Shown here in pieces: positions 6,531 through 13,932 of a DNA stretch of 15,965 nucleotides. The stretch spans positions 1 to 15,965 of the forward strand of contig JBKCXU010000014.1 in NCBI GenBank assembly GCA_046316025.1. Direction: 5' to 3'. A program made the position numbers and the translations under genes. This DNA comes from JAJTHJ01 sp046316025 (lineage in GTDB: Bacteria > Pseudomonadota > Gammaproteobacteria > Burkholderiales > Burkholderiaceae_F). The notes beneath the pieces were generated by a model that saw only the letters and a program-made list of their open reading frames with translations, did no database searches and was not told where the DNA came from. How positions within the stretch are numbered: position 1 is the first letter of the stretch; every line of letters starts with the position of its first letter.

Positions 6531-7696
6531 TCAGCGGTGAAAAACCCCTTCATCCGATCGACGAAGGATTTTTCCTGCGGCGAGTGGCGCGCGCCGCCTT
6601 CGTGCAGGCTGGTCTCAAACTCGCGCAACAGCTTCTTCTGCTTTTCGGTCAGGCGCACCGGCACTTCGACCAGCACGTGGCAATAGAGATCGCCCGGCAT
6701 GCTGGAGCGCACGCCCTTGACCCCCTTGCCGCGCAGCCGGAAGGTCTTGCCGCCCTGCGTGCCCTCGGGAATCGTCAGGCTGATCTTGCCGTCGAGCGTG
6801 GCCACCTCGACATCACCGCCCAGCGCGGCGGTCGCCACCGACACGGGCACCTGGCAGTGCAGATCGTCGCCGTCGCGCTGAAAGACGTCGTGCGGCTTGA
6901 TGTGGATTTCCACGTACAGGTCGCCCGCCGGACCGCCGTTCATGCCGGGCTCGCCCTTGCCGGCCAGCCGGATGCGCTGCCCTTCGTCGATGCCGGCGGG
7001 GATGTTGATCTCCAGCACCTTGTTCTTCTTGATGCGCCCTTCGCCGTGGCAGGCGGCGCAGGGGTCGGCGATCACCTTGCCGTTGCCGCGGCAGGTCGGG
7101 CAGGTCTGCTGGATCGAGAAAAAGCCCTGAGTCATGCGCACTGCGCCGCTGCCGCTGCAGGTGCCACAGGTCTTCGGTTGCGTGCCGGGCTTGGCCCCCG
7201 TGCCGTGACAGGTCTCGCAGTGGTCCCAGGCGGGTACGCGGATGTCGGTCTTTTGTCCGCGCGCGGCCTGCTCCAGCGTGACTTCCATGCCGTAGCGCAG
7301 ATCGGCGCCACGGAAGGCGTTGCCGCGGCCACCACCACCACCGCGGCCGCCGCCAAAGATGTCGCCAAAGATGTCGCCGAAGGCCTCGGCAAAGCCGCCC
7401 ATGTTGGCGCCATTGAAGCCCGGCCCGCCGCCACCGGGACCGCCCGCGTTGGGGTCGATCCCGGCATGGCCAAAGCGGTCGTAGGCGGCGCGCTTGGAGG
7501 CGTCGGTCAGAACCTCGTAGGCGTGCTTGACCTCCTTGAACTTTTCTTCGGCGGCCTTGGCCGACTTTTCGTCCCCTTTGCCCTGATTGCGGTCGGGGTG
7601 GTACTTCATCGCCAGCTTGCGATAGGCCTTCTTGATGTCGTCTTCGCTGGCGTTCTTGGCGACGCCGAGGATTTCGTACAGATCACGCTTTGCCAT
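6527..7696 (-). CDS. dnaJ: Co-chaperone DnaJ (Hsp40)
   Basis: DnaJ brings unfolded clients to DnaK and triggers its ATPase. All four parts of a type I DnaJ are present in 389 residues. The J domain carries HPD at 33-35, and a Gly/Phe-rich linker follows (about 80-125), including a repeated FGDI unit. The zinc domain has four CxxCxGxG motifs (CETCHGTG, CGTCSGSG, CPTCRGNG, CAACHGEG). The C-terminal client-binding domains end in FVDRMKGFFTAE. The start at 7696 gives the canonical MAKRD opening, although L replaces the usual aromatic residue in 'DYYE/DFYE'. The gene lies 89 bases downstream of dnaK, with an intrinsic terminator in that gap. The T-run ends only 24 bases before its ATG, leaving little room for a promoter of its own. 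Expression therefore probably depends on read-through. Length is normal. Confidence 0.98.
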   Translation of the reverse strand: MAKRDLYEILGVAKNASEDDIKKAYRKLAMKYHPDRNQGKGDEKSAKAAEEKFKEVKHAYEVLTDASKRAAYDRFGHAGIDPNAGGPGGGGPGFNGANMGGFAEAFGDIFGDIFGGGRGGGGGRGNAFRGADLRYGMEVTLEQAARGQKTDIRVPAWDHCETCHGTGAKPGTQPKTCGTCSGSGAVRMTQGFFSIQQTCPTCRGNGKVIADPCAACHGEGRIKKNKVLEINIPAGIDEGQRIRLAGKGEPGMNGGPAGDLYVEIHIKPHDVFQRDGDDLHCQVPVSVATAALGGDVEVATLDGKISLTIPEGTQGGKTFRLRGKGVKGVRSSMPGDLYCHVLVEVPVRLTEKQKKLLREFETSLHEGGARHSPQEKSFVDRMKGFFTAE

Positions 7697-7720
7697 AACT
7701 CGCTCGGTCCAACCTCAACA

Positions 7721-7768
7721 AGAAAAAGCGCCGGGCGGGGCGTCCGTCACTTCAGCCCGGCCCGGCGC
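7721..7768 (-). terminator. Intrinsic terminator/attenuator between dnaK and dnaJ
   Basis: Read on the minus strand, GCGCCGGGC (7768-7760) and GCCCGGCGC (7736-7728) form a perfect 9-pair, all-GC stem with a 23-base loop. TTTTTCT follows immediately (7727-7721). It starts 17 bases after the dnaK stop and ends 24 bases before the dnaJ ATG. All the elements of a factor-independent terminator are present. Partial read-through would set the DnaK to DnaJ ratio. Confidence 0.8.
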
Positions 7769-7785
7769 GTTCAAGGGGGCGCAGC

Positions 7786-9717
7786 TTACCCTCGCTTGAC
7801 TTCCTTGTAGTCGGCATCGACCACGTCGTCGGCCTTGCCGCCCGCCGCCGCTTGCGGCTCAGCCTGCGCCGCACCGCCCGCCGCCTGCGCTCCGGCCGCG
7901 CTCGCGTACATCTTCTCGCCGAGCTTTTGCGCCGCGGTCATCATCGCCGTGGTCTTGGCCTCAATCGCGTCCTTGTCGTCGCCCTTCAAGGCTTCTTCTA
8001 CATCCTTGATCGCGGCCTCGATCTTCTCTTTCTCTCCGGCATCGAGTGCGGCGCCGTGCTCGGCGAGCGCTTTCTTGATCTGGTGCACGCTGGCGTCGGC
8101 GCCGTTGCGCGCCTGCACGAGTTCCACGCGCTTGTGATCCTCGTCCTTGTTGGCCTCGGCGTCGCGCACCATGCGCTGGATCTCGTCTTCGTTCAGGCCC
8201 GAGTTGGCCTTGATCGTGATCTTGTTTTCCTTGCCACTGGCCTTGTCCTTGGCGCCCACGTGCAGGATGCCGTTGGCGTCGATGTCGAAGCTGACCTCGA
8301 TTTGCGGCAGCCCGCGCGGCGCCGGCGGAATGCCCTCCAGGTTGAACTCGCCCAGCAGCTTGTTGCCGGTGGCCAGTTCGCGCTCGCCCTGATAGACCTT
8401 GATCGTCACCGCCGGCTGGTTGTCGTCGGCGGTGGAGAAGGTCTGCGCGAACTTGGTCGGGATGGTGGTGTTCTTCTGGATCATCTTGGTCATCACGCCG
8501 CCCAGCGTCTCGATGCCGAGCGACAGCGGGGTCACGTCCAGCAGCAGCACGTCCTTGCGCTCGCCCGAGAGCACCGAGCCCTGGATCGCCGCGCCGACCG
8601 CGACGGCCTCGTCCGGGTTCACGTCCTTGCGCGGCTCCTTGCCAAAGAACTCGCGCACCTTGTCCTGCACCTTGGGCATGCGAGTCATGCCGCCCACCAG
8701 GATCACGTCGTCGATGTCGCCGGCTTTGACCCCGGCATCCTTGATCGCGATCCTGCAGGGCTCGATAGTGCGCTCGATCAGGTCTTCGACCAGCGCTTCG
8801 AGCTTGGCGCGAGTGAGTTTCATCGTCAGGTGCTTGGGCCCCGACGCATCGGCCGTGATGTAGGGCAGGTTCAACTCCGTCTGCTGGCTGGACGACAGTT
8901 CGATCTTGGCCTTCTCCGCCGCCTCCTTCAGCCGTTGCAGCGCGAGCACGTCCTTGGACAGATCCACGCCCTGCTCTTTCTTGAACTCGCCGATGATGTA
9001 ATCGATGATCCGCTGGTCGAAGTCCTCGCCACCGAGGAAGGTGTCGCCATTGGTCGAGAGCACTTCGAACTGCTTCTCGCCATCGACGTCCGCGATCTCG
9101 ATGATCGAGACATCGAAAGTCCCGCCGCCCAGGTCATAGACCGCGATCTTGTGGTCGCCGCGGCCAGCCTTATCCAGCCCGAACGCGAGTGCGGCCGCGG
9201 TCGGCTCATTGATGATCCGCTTGACTTCCAGCCCGGCGATGCGCCCGGCGTCCTTGGTCGCCTGCCGCTGGCTGTCGTTGAAGTAGGCCGGCACGGTGAT
9301 TACCGCTTCGGTGACCGGCTCGCCCAGGTAGTCCTCGGCGGTCTTCTTCATCTTGCGCAGCACTTCGGCGGAAATCTGCGGCGGCGCGATGTTCTTGCCG
9401 CGCACCTCGACCCAGGCGTCGCCATTGGGCGCCTTGGAGATCTTGTAGGGCATCAGCGCGATGTCCTTCTGCACTTCCTTCTCTTCGAAGCGCCGGCCGA
9501 TCAGCCGCTTGACCGCGTACAGCGTGTTGCGCGGGTTGGTCACCGCCTGCCGCTTGGCGCTGGCGCCAACGAGAATCTCGCCGTCTTCTTGATAAGCGAC
9601 GATGGACGGCGTGGTGCGCGCGCCCTCGCTGTTTTCGATGACCTTGGGCTGCCCGCCCTCCATGATCGCCACGCACGAGTTGGTGGTGCCCAGGTCGATG
9701 CCGATGATCTTTGCCAT
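7786..9717 (-). CDS. dnaK: Molecular chaperone DnaK (Hsp70)
   Basis: This is the cytoplasmic ATP-driven Hsp70 chaperone that holds exposed hydrophobic segments of clients, working with DnaJ and the nucleotide-exchange factor GrpE. The 643-residue length is normal. The nucleotide-binding domain opens with GIDLGTTNSCVA (phosphate 1) and carries NEPTAAALAFG (170-180), DLGGGTFD (phosphate 2, 195-202) and the adenosine motif VILVGGMTRMP. The interdomain linker VLLLDVTPLSLG (390-401) is intact. The substrate domain and helical lid follow, with an Ala/Gln-rich disordered stretch before the conserved end DDVVDADYKEVK, one of the signatures used for DnaJ and client contact. The ATG at 9717 follows a purine-rich AGAGGGGAAAA with only loose SD character. 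It is downstream of grpE across a 78-base gap and is transcribed from the heat-shock promoter before grpE. Confidence 0.98.
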   Translation of the reverse strand: MAKIIGIDLGTTNSCVAIMEGGQPKVIENSEGARTTPSIVAYQEDGEILVGASAKRQAVTNPRNTLYAVKRLIGRRFEEKEVQKDIALMPYKISKAPNGDAWVEVRGKNIAPPQISAEVLRKMKKTAEDYLGEPVTEAVITVPAYFNDSQRQATKDAGRIAGLEVKRIINEPTAAALAFGLDKAGRGDHKIAVYDLGGGTFDVSIIEIADVDGEKQFEVLSTNGDTFLGGEDFDQRIIDYIIGEFKKEQGVDLSKDVLALQRLKEAAEKAKIELSSSQQTELNLPYITADASGPKHLTMKLTRAKLEALVEDLIERTIEPCRIAIKDAGVKAGDIDDVILVGGMTRMPKVQDKVREFFGKEPRKDVNPDEAVAVGAAIQGSVLSGERKDVLLLDVTPLSLGIETLGGVMTKMIQKNTTIPTKFAQTFSTADDNQPAVTIKVYQGERELATGNKLLGEFNLEGIPPAPRGLPQIEVSFDIDANGILHVGAKDKASGKENKITIKANSGLNEDEIQRMVRDAEANKDEDHKRVELVQARNGADASVHQIKKALAEHGAALDAGEKEKIEAAIKDVEEALKGDDKDAIEAKTTAMMTAAQKLGEKMYASAAGAQAAGGAAQAEPQAAAGGKADDVVDADYKEVKRG

Positions 9718-9746
9718 TGCTCTTTTCCCCTCTTGGAGTTCGATTT

Positions 9747-9762
9747 GCCGCCCGCTGGCGGC
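9747..9762. repeat. Stem-loop in the grpE-dnaK gap (proximal to dnaK)
   Basis: GCCGCC (9747-9752), CGCT loop, GGCGGC (9757-9762): a perfect 6-pair tetraloop hairpin about 30 bases before the dnaK start. A T-run does not follow on the minus strand, so it is not a terminator. It could affect mRNA processing or dnaK translation. Confidence 0.4.
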
Positions 9763-9778
9763 CTGTTCTCAATTTTGT

Positions 9779-9794
9779 GTCGCGGTGGCGCGAC
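9779..9794. repeat. Stem-loop directly after the grpE stop
   Basis: GTCGCG (9779-9784), GTGG loop, CGCGAC (9789-9794): a perfect 6-pair hairpin beginning 1 base after the grpE stop codon (9798-9796). On the minus strand ACAAAATTG follows, not a T-run, so termination is unlikely. 3'-end stabilisation or pausing is possible. Confidence 0.4.
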
Positions 9795-9795
9795 T

Positions 9796-10338
9796 TCAAC
9801 CCTGCGCGACCGTCACCAGCGCCGGCCGCAGCACGCGGTCGGCGATCTTCCAGCCCTTTTGCAGCACCGTAACCACGTGGTTGGGCGCCACACCTTCCGG
9901 CGCCGGCACCATGCTGATGGCCTGATGAAAGTTCGGATCGAACTTCTGGCCGGCGGGGTCGATGGGCGTGAGCCGGCCCTTTTCAAACGCAACCAACAAC
10001 TGTTTGAGCGTCAGTTGCGCGCCTTCGCGCAGCGCCTCGGCGGTGGCAGCTTCGGTTTGCAGGGCTTTTTCCAGGCTGTCGGCCACCGGCACCAACGCCT
10101 CGGCAAACGATTCGATGGCGAACTTGCTGGCGCGGGCAACGTCCTCCGCGGCGCGGCGGCGGATGTTTTCGCACTCCGCCTTGGCGCGCACGTAGAGGTC
10201 GAAGTTCTCGTTGGCCTTGGCGAGAGCTTCTTGCAGCGCCCGCTCGACTTCCGGCACCTTGGCCGACTCGAGTTCAGGCGCCGGCGCGGCGTCGGCTGCG
10301 GGCGGGGCCGCGGGCGTTTCCGCCTCGGGTCCGGTCAT
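9796..10338 (-). CDS. grpE: Nucleotide exchange factor GrpE
   Basis: GrpE is the dimeric exchange factor that releases ADP and client from DnaK. The 180-residue protein has an Ala/Pro/Glu-rich disordered N-terminus and a long dimerising helix (about 35-85, containing the typical RAKAECENIRRRAAEDVA run). The C-terminal beta domain has the family block FDPNFHQAISM and the ending HVVTVLQKGWKIADRVLRPALV. The ATG at 10338 is chosen because GGAGGAA lies about 5 bases before it. A TTG at 10371 would add 11 unconserved residues and overlap the promoter-proximal repeat, so I reject it. It is the first gene of the chaperone cluster, about 45 bases after a sigma-32 -10 box. Confidence 0.97.
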   Translation of the reverse strand: MTGPEAETPAAPPAADAAPAPELESAKVPEVERALQEALAKANENFDLYVRAKAECENIRRRAAEDVARASKFAIESFAEALVPVADSLEKALQTEAATAEALREGAQLTLKQLLVAFEKGRLTPIDPAGQKFDPNFHQAISMVPAPEGVAPNHVVTVLQKGWKIADRVLRPALVTVAQG

Positions 10339-10353
10339 GGATTTCCTCCGTGG

Positions 10354-10384
10354 AAGTGCTTGTTCCGACAACTGGCAAGCACTT
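10354..10384. repeat. 9-bp perfect inverted repeat at the start-site region of the grpE promoter
   Basis: AAGTGCTTG (10354-10362), 13 bases, CAAGCACTT (10376-10384) is a perfect dyad. Its upstream arm (minus strand) overlaps the last two bases of the -10 box and runs toward the expected start site. The other arm is 15 bases before the grpE ATG. Because the outer arm is probably not transcribed, an operator for a dimeric protein is a better guess than an RNA hairpin. The half-site resembles CIRCE (TTAGCACTC) only in AGCACT, and the arms are in the opposite order, so it is not a CIRCE element. Confidence 0.55.
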
Positions 10385-10410
10385 TTGGGGCGCCCCGGCG
10401 GTTTTCAAGC
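10383..10410 (-). promoter_or_regulatory. RpoH (sigma-32) heat-shock promoter for grpE-dnaK-dnaJ
   Basis: On the minus strand, GCTTGAAA (10410-10403) is followed by a 12-base spacer and CCCCAAAA (10390-10383). The E. coli RpoH consensus is CTTGAAA, 11-16 bases, CCCCATNT, so the -35 is perfect and the -10 is nearly so, with spacing in range. The -35 begins 8 bases after the oxyR stop codon. Predicted transcription starts about 35-40 bases before the grpE ATG. Confidence is high for the motif; activity is inferred. Confidence 0.85.
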
Positions 10411-10417
10411 CCCGCGC

Positions 10418-11359
10418 TCAAGCCTCTGCGGGCAGGTCGAGCTTGCCCACCCCCGGCAGCGGGCATTTGAGAATCGCCTGCCGCAGGGCCTCCACGGCCG
10501 CGGGGCGGGTGAAGCTCTTGCGCCAGGCGAGCACCACGCGCCGGTCGGGCACCGGCGGCTTGAACGGCACGTAGGCGATCAGCGAGTCGCGCGGCGGTTT
10601 AGCCGGCACCGCGGTCGCCGGCAGCACCGTGATGCCGAGCCCGGACGCCACCATGTGCCGGATCGTCTCCAGCGAGGAGCCTTCAAAGGTCTTCTGGATG
10701 CCTTCGGTGCCGCTGGAAAACCGCGACAGCTCCGGGCAGACCTCGAGCACGTTGTCGCGAAAGCAGTGCCCGGCGCCGAGCAGCAGCATGTTCTCTTTTT
10801 TCAGGTCTTCGCTCGGCACCGCCTTGCGGCGCGCCCAGGCATGTCCGGCCGGCACCGCGATCACGAAAGGCTCGTCGTACACCGGCTGGATCGCCAACCC
10901 CGTGTCCGGCAGCGGCAGCGCAAGAATCGCCACATCGATCTCACCATTCTTGAGCAGCTCCAGCAACCGCACCGTGAAGTTCTCGTTCAGCAACAGCGGC
11001 ATCTCGGGTGCGTCGCGCAGCAGTTGCGGCACCAGCGCGGGCAGCAGGTAGGGGCTGATCGTGTAGATCACGCCGACGCGCAGGGCACCGGCCCGCGGGT
11101 CGCGGCCGGTCTTGGCGAGCTCTTTCACGCGGGCCGCTTCTTCCAGCACGCGCTGCGCCTGCGCGACGATGCGCTCGCCCACCGCGGTCACCGTCACGTC
11201 GTTGGTGCGCCGCTCGAAGAGCAGCACGCAGAGTTCGTCTTCCAGCTTCTTGATCGCCACCGACAGCGTCGGCTGGCTGACGAAGCAGGCCTCCGCCGCG
11301 CGGCCAAAATGCCGCTCGCGGGCGACGGCGACGATGTAACGCAGTTCGGTCAGGGTCAT
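10418..11359 (-). CDS. oxyR: Hydrogen-peroxide-sensing LysR-type regulator OxyR
   Basis: OxyR is a cytoplasmic tetrameric LysR-type regulator. Peroxide forms a disulfide that switches it to an activator of catalase, peroxidase, thioredoxin and related genes. The N-terminal winged helix-turn-helix (about 1-60) includes HFGRAAEACFVSQPTLS and the FERRTN turn. The redox pair is at C199 and C208 in GAGHCFRDNVLEVCPE, exactly the positions and spacing of E. coli OxyR. The ligand domain ends as expected, and at 313 residues the length is typical. It lies 18 bases after the GNAT gene in a tight ridA-recG-GNAT-oxyR run. No SD is obvious before the ATG at 11359. It is transcribed toward grpE, and no terminator is evident before the heat-shock promoter, so read-through into grpE is possible. 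Confidence 0.96.
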   Translation of the reverse strand: MTLTELRYIVAVARERHFGRAAEACFVSQPTLSVAIKKLEDELCVLLFERRTNDVTVTAVGERIVAQAQRVLEEAARVKELAKTGRDPRAGALRVGVIYTISPYLLPALVPQLLRDAPEMPLLLNENFTVRLLELLKNGEIDVAILALPLPDTGLAIQPVYDEPFVIAVPAGHAWARRKAVPSEDLKKENMLLLGAGHCFRDNVLEVCPELSRFSSGTEGIQKTFEGSSLETIRHMVASGLGITVLPATAVPAKPPRDSLIAYVPFKPPVPDRRVVLAWRKSFTRPAAVEALRQAILKCPLPGVGKLDLPAEA

Positions 11360-11377
11360 GGAGTGGCAGGTCGGGGG

Positions 11378-11815
11378 TCAGACCGGATAGTCGTAGCGGA
11401 TGAAGCCGTTGAAGCTCGCCAGCTTGTCGTACAGCGTGCGCGCGGTGGCGTTGTGCTGCTGCGTCGTCCAGTAAAGTCTGGCTGCACCTACCCGCCTTGC
11501 GTTCGCGGCCACCGCCTCGATCAAAGCGCGCGCCACGCCACGGCCGCGCACCGCCGGATCGACAAACAGGTCTTGCAGATAGCAGACCTGCTCGGCCCAG
11601 GCGCTTGCGTGGTACACGGCGTGAACGATTCCAACCAGCCGGCCGTCGACCCGCGCACCGAGCCCGCTGACCGCATCGCCCGCCATCAGGCGCTGCCACG
11701 TGCGCGTGTACTCCTCGTCGTACAAGACCGTTTCGTAGAACGCCTTGTAGGCGCGAGCCAGCGGTAGCCACTCGGCGTAGTCGGAGGCAACGAGCGGAGC
11801 AATTGCGACTGACAT
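11378..11815 (-). CDS. GNAT family N-acetyltransferase
   Basis: This 145-residue acetyl-CoA-dependent acetyltransferase has the GNAT fold: an N-terminal strand and helix pair, the central strand CYLQDLFVDPAVRGRG, and the acetyl-CoA pyrophosphate loop RGRGVARALI (motif A, about 90-99). The segment RLYWTTQQHNATARTLYDKL follows (motif B), close to Gcn5-type small-molecule or protein acetylases. The ATG at 11815 is preferred because family similarity starts there and a TTGGAG lies about 9 bases upstream. An ATG at 11863 that overlaps the recG stop (ATGA) would add 16 residues and couple translation, so it cannot be ruled out. The substrate is unknown. It sits between recG and oxyR, so expression probably follows the repair/redox run. 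Confidence 0.85.
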   Translation of the reverse strand: MSVAIAPLVASDYAEWLPLARAYKAFYETVLYDEEYTRTWQRLMAGDAVSGLGARVDGRLVGIVHAVYHASAWAEQVCYLQDLFVDPAVRGRGVARALIEAVAANARRVGAARLYWTTQQHNATARTLYDKLASFNGFIRYDYPV

Positions 11816-11859
11816 CTGGCGTGGCTCCAAGGGCGCTATCGAGCTTCCATTCAGCCCGA

Positions 11860-13914
11860 TCATGCCGCAAGCAGCCCCGCCCGCCCGCCGAGCCAACGCG
11901 CCACGTGCGCGCGCGCGGCGGCGGGGTGATGCTCCGCAAGCTCCACGGCGGCAGCGCGGGCGGCATCGGCCAAGGCCGCATCCAGTTCCAAATCGGCAAA
12001 GCGCAGCAGCGGCGCCCCGGCCTGGCGCTGGCCGAGGAACTCGCCCGGCCCGCGCAATTGCAAGTCGCGGCGGGCGATCTCGAAGCCGTCTGTGGTCTCG
12101 TAGATCGCGCGCAGCCGCTCGCGCGCGGCATCCGACAGCGGCGCCTCGTACAGCAGCACACATACGCTCTGCTCGGCGCCGCGCCCGACCCGACCGCGCA
12201 ACTGGTGCAACTGCGCCAGACCAAAGCGCTCGGCATGCTCGATCACCATCAGCGTTGCGTTGGGCACATCCACGCCGACTTCGATCACCGTGGTCGCCAC
12301 CAGCACGTCGATTTCGCCGGCGGCGAAGCGCTGCATGGTCGCGGTCTTCTCCGCCGGCGGCAACTGGCCGTGCAACAGGCCCACGCGCAGTTCGGGCAGC
12401 GCGGCGCGCGTGGCCTCATACATCTGCGTGGCGGCGGTGGCCTCGATCTCGTCGGACTCCTCCACCAGCGGGCAGACCCAATAGCACTGCCGGCCGCGCG
12501 CCACGTCGGCACGCACGCGCGCGAGCACTTCGTCGCGGCGGGTGTTGGCAATCAGCTTGGTGGTCACCGGTCGGCGGCCGGGCGGCAGTTCGTCGATCAC
12601 CGACACATCGAGATCGGCCAGATAGGTCATCGCCAGCGTGCGCGGGATCGGCGTGGCCGAGAGCATCAGCAGATGCGGCGCGGCCGGCCCGTCGCTACCG
12701 CCGCCTTCGCGCAGCCGCAGCCGTTGCAACACACCGAAGCGATGCTGCTCATCGACGATGGCGAGCGCCAGCCGCGGCAGCGCCACGCCCTCCTGAATCA
12801 GCGCGTGGGTGCCGACGCCGAGCTGCGCGCTGCCTTCCGCCAGTGCGGCCACCGCCGCGCGCTTGTCCTTGGATTTGAGCTTGCCCGCCAGCCACGCCAC
12901 CTGCACGCCGAGCGGCTCCAGCCACTGCGCTACGCGGCGGAAGTGCTGCTCGGCGAGGATCTCGGTCGGCGCCATCAGCGCGGCCTGATGACCGCATTCG
13001 ATCGCGCGCGCCGCGGCAAGTGCTGCGACCACCGTCTTGCCGCGGCCCACGTCGCCTTGCAGCAGCCGGTGCATCGGCTGTGCCGCGGCGAGGTCGGCTT
13101 CGATCTCGCGCCAAACGCGCCGCTGCGCGCCGGTGAGCTTGAACGGCAGCGCCGCCAGCAGCCGCGCCGACAGGCCGGCGTGCTGCGCCGGCAACGGCCG
13201 CGCGGTCTGCCGCGCACGCGCGCGGCGCGCCTCGCGCAGCGACAACTGCTGCGCGAGCAGTTCGTCGAACTTGATCCGCGTCCACAGCGGGTGACGGTGC
13301 TCGGAAAGCGCCGCGGCATCCGCATCGGCCGGCGGATGGTGCAGGCCATGCAGCGCGGCGTCGAGCGGCGGCAGCTTCCACCGCGCACAGACTGCCGGCG
13401 GCAGCGTGTCGGTGATGCGCACGTCGCGCAACGCGCGCTCGATGCGCTTGCGCAGCCAGGCCTGCGGGATACCAGCGGTGGTCGGGTAGATCGGCGTCAG
13501 TTGTTTGGGCAGCGCCTCGCCGGCTTCGACCGGATGCACGCGCGGGTGGATCATCTCCACGCCGAGCAAGCCGCCGCGCACCTGCCCATAGGCGCGCAGC
13601 CGCCGCCCGGGGTGCAACTGCTTTTGCTGCGACGGGTAGAAGTGGATGAAGCGCAGCGTCAGTTCGCCGCTGGCGTCGGCGAGCCGAGCCACGAGCTGCG
13701 GCCGGCCGCGGCGGGTGACTTCGCACGCAATGACCTCGCCTTCGACCTGCGCGTCGACGCCGGGTCGCAGCCGCGCGATCGGCGTCAGTTGCGTTTCGTC
13801 TTCGTAGCGCAGCGGCAGATGCAGCAGATAGTCCCAGTCGCTGCGCAGGCCGAGCTTGGCCAGCCTGGCACTCCAGCTCGAGGCTTTGTCCTTCTCCTGC
13901 TCGGGCACAGTCAC
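11860..13914 (-). CDS. recG: ATP-dependent DNA helicase RecG
   Basis: RecG is a superfamily 2 helicase that rewinds and regresses stalled forks and branched DNA, restarting replication and limiting R-loops. The 684-residue length is normal. The N-terminal wedge (about 1-265, OB-like) precedes the helicase domains. Walker A is GDVGRGKT (287-294), the DEAD-type box is DEQH (388-391) followed by RFGV, and motif III is SATPIPRT. Motif V is VEVGVDVPNATLMVIEHAERFG-like and motif VI is QLRGRVGRG. The Walker A has Arg where RecG proteins I know have Ser (GDVGSGKT); the essential G-K-T is intact. The GTG at 13914 is taken as start, with a GTG two codons in as alternative; GGGG lies just upstream. It follows ridA by 18 bases and its stop overlaps a possible GNAT start. 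Confidence 0.96.
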   Translation of the reverse strand: MTVPEQEKDKASSWSARLAKLGLRSDWDYLLHLPLRYEDETQLTPIARLRPGVDAQVEGEVIACEVTRRGRPQLVARLADASGELTLRFIHFYPSQQKQLHPGRRLRAYGQVRGGLLGVEMIHPRVHPVEAGEALPKQLTPIYPTTAGIPQAWLRKRIERALRDVRITDTLPPAVCARWKLPPLDAALHGLHHPPADADAAALSEHRHPLWTRIKFDELLAQQLSLREARRARARQTARPLPAQHAGLSARLLAALPFKLTGAQRRVWREIEADLAAAQPMHRLLQGDVGRGKTVVAALAAARAIECGHQAALMAPTEILAEQHFRRVAQWLEPLGVQVAWLAGKLKSKDKRAAVAALAEGSAQLGVGTHALIQEGVALPRLALAIVDEQHRFGVLQRLRLREGGGSDGPAAPHLLMLSATPIPRTLAMTYLADLDVSVIDELPPGRRPVTTKLIANTRRDEVLARVRADVARGRQCYWVCPLVEESDEIEATAATQMYEATRAALPELRVGLLHGQLPPAEKTATMQRFAAGEIDVLVATTVIEVGVDVPNATLMVIEHAERFGLAQLHQLRGRVGRGAEQSVCVLLYEAPLSDAARERLRAIYETTDGFEIARRDLQLRGPGEFLGQRQAGAPLLRFADLELDAALADAARAAAVELAEHHPAAARAHVARWLGGRAGLLAA

Positions 13915-13932
13915 CCCAGCCCGAATCGCGGA

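Noticed and set aside
7360..7385. Tandem short repeat in dnaJ (AAAGATGTCGCC units)
   Set aside because: It encodes the FGDI repeats of the normal DnaJ Gly/Phe region and is expected.
10354..10384. CIRCE (HrcA operator) before grpE
   Set aside because: CIRCE is TTAGCACTC-N9-GAGTGCTAA. Here the arms are in the reverse order (AGTGCT first), with a 13-base spacer and different flanks, so only a general dyad is claimed.
7852..10470. Very long plus-strand open frame (about 870 codons) opposite dnaK and grpE
   Set aside because: It is antisense to highly conserved dnaK and grpE; the Arg/His/Leu-rich product has no fold pattern. High GC removes stops from the complementary frames.
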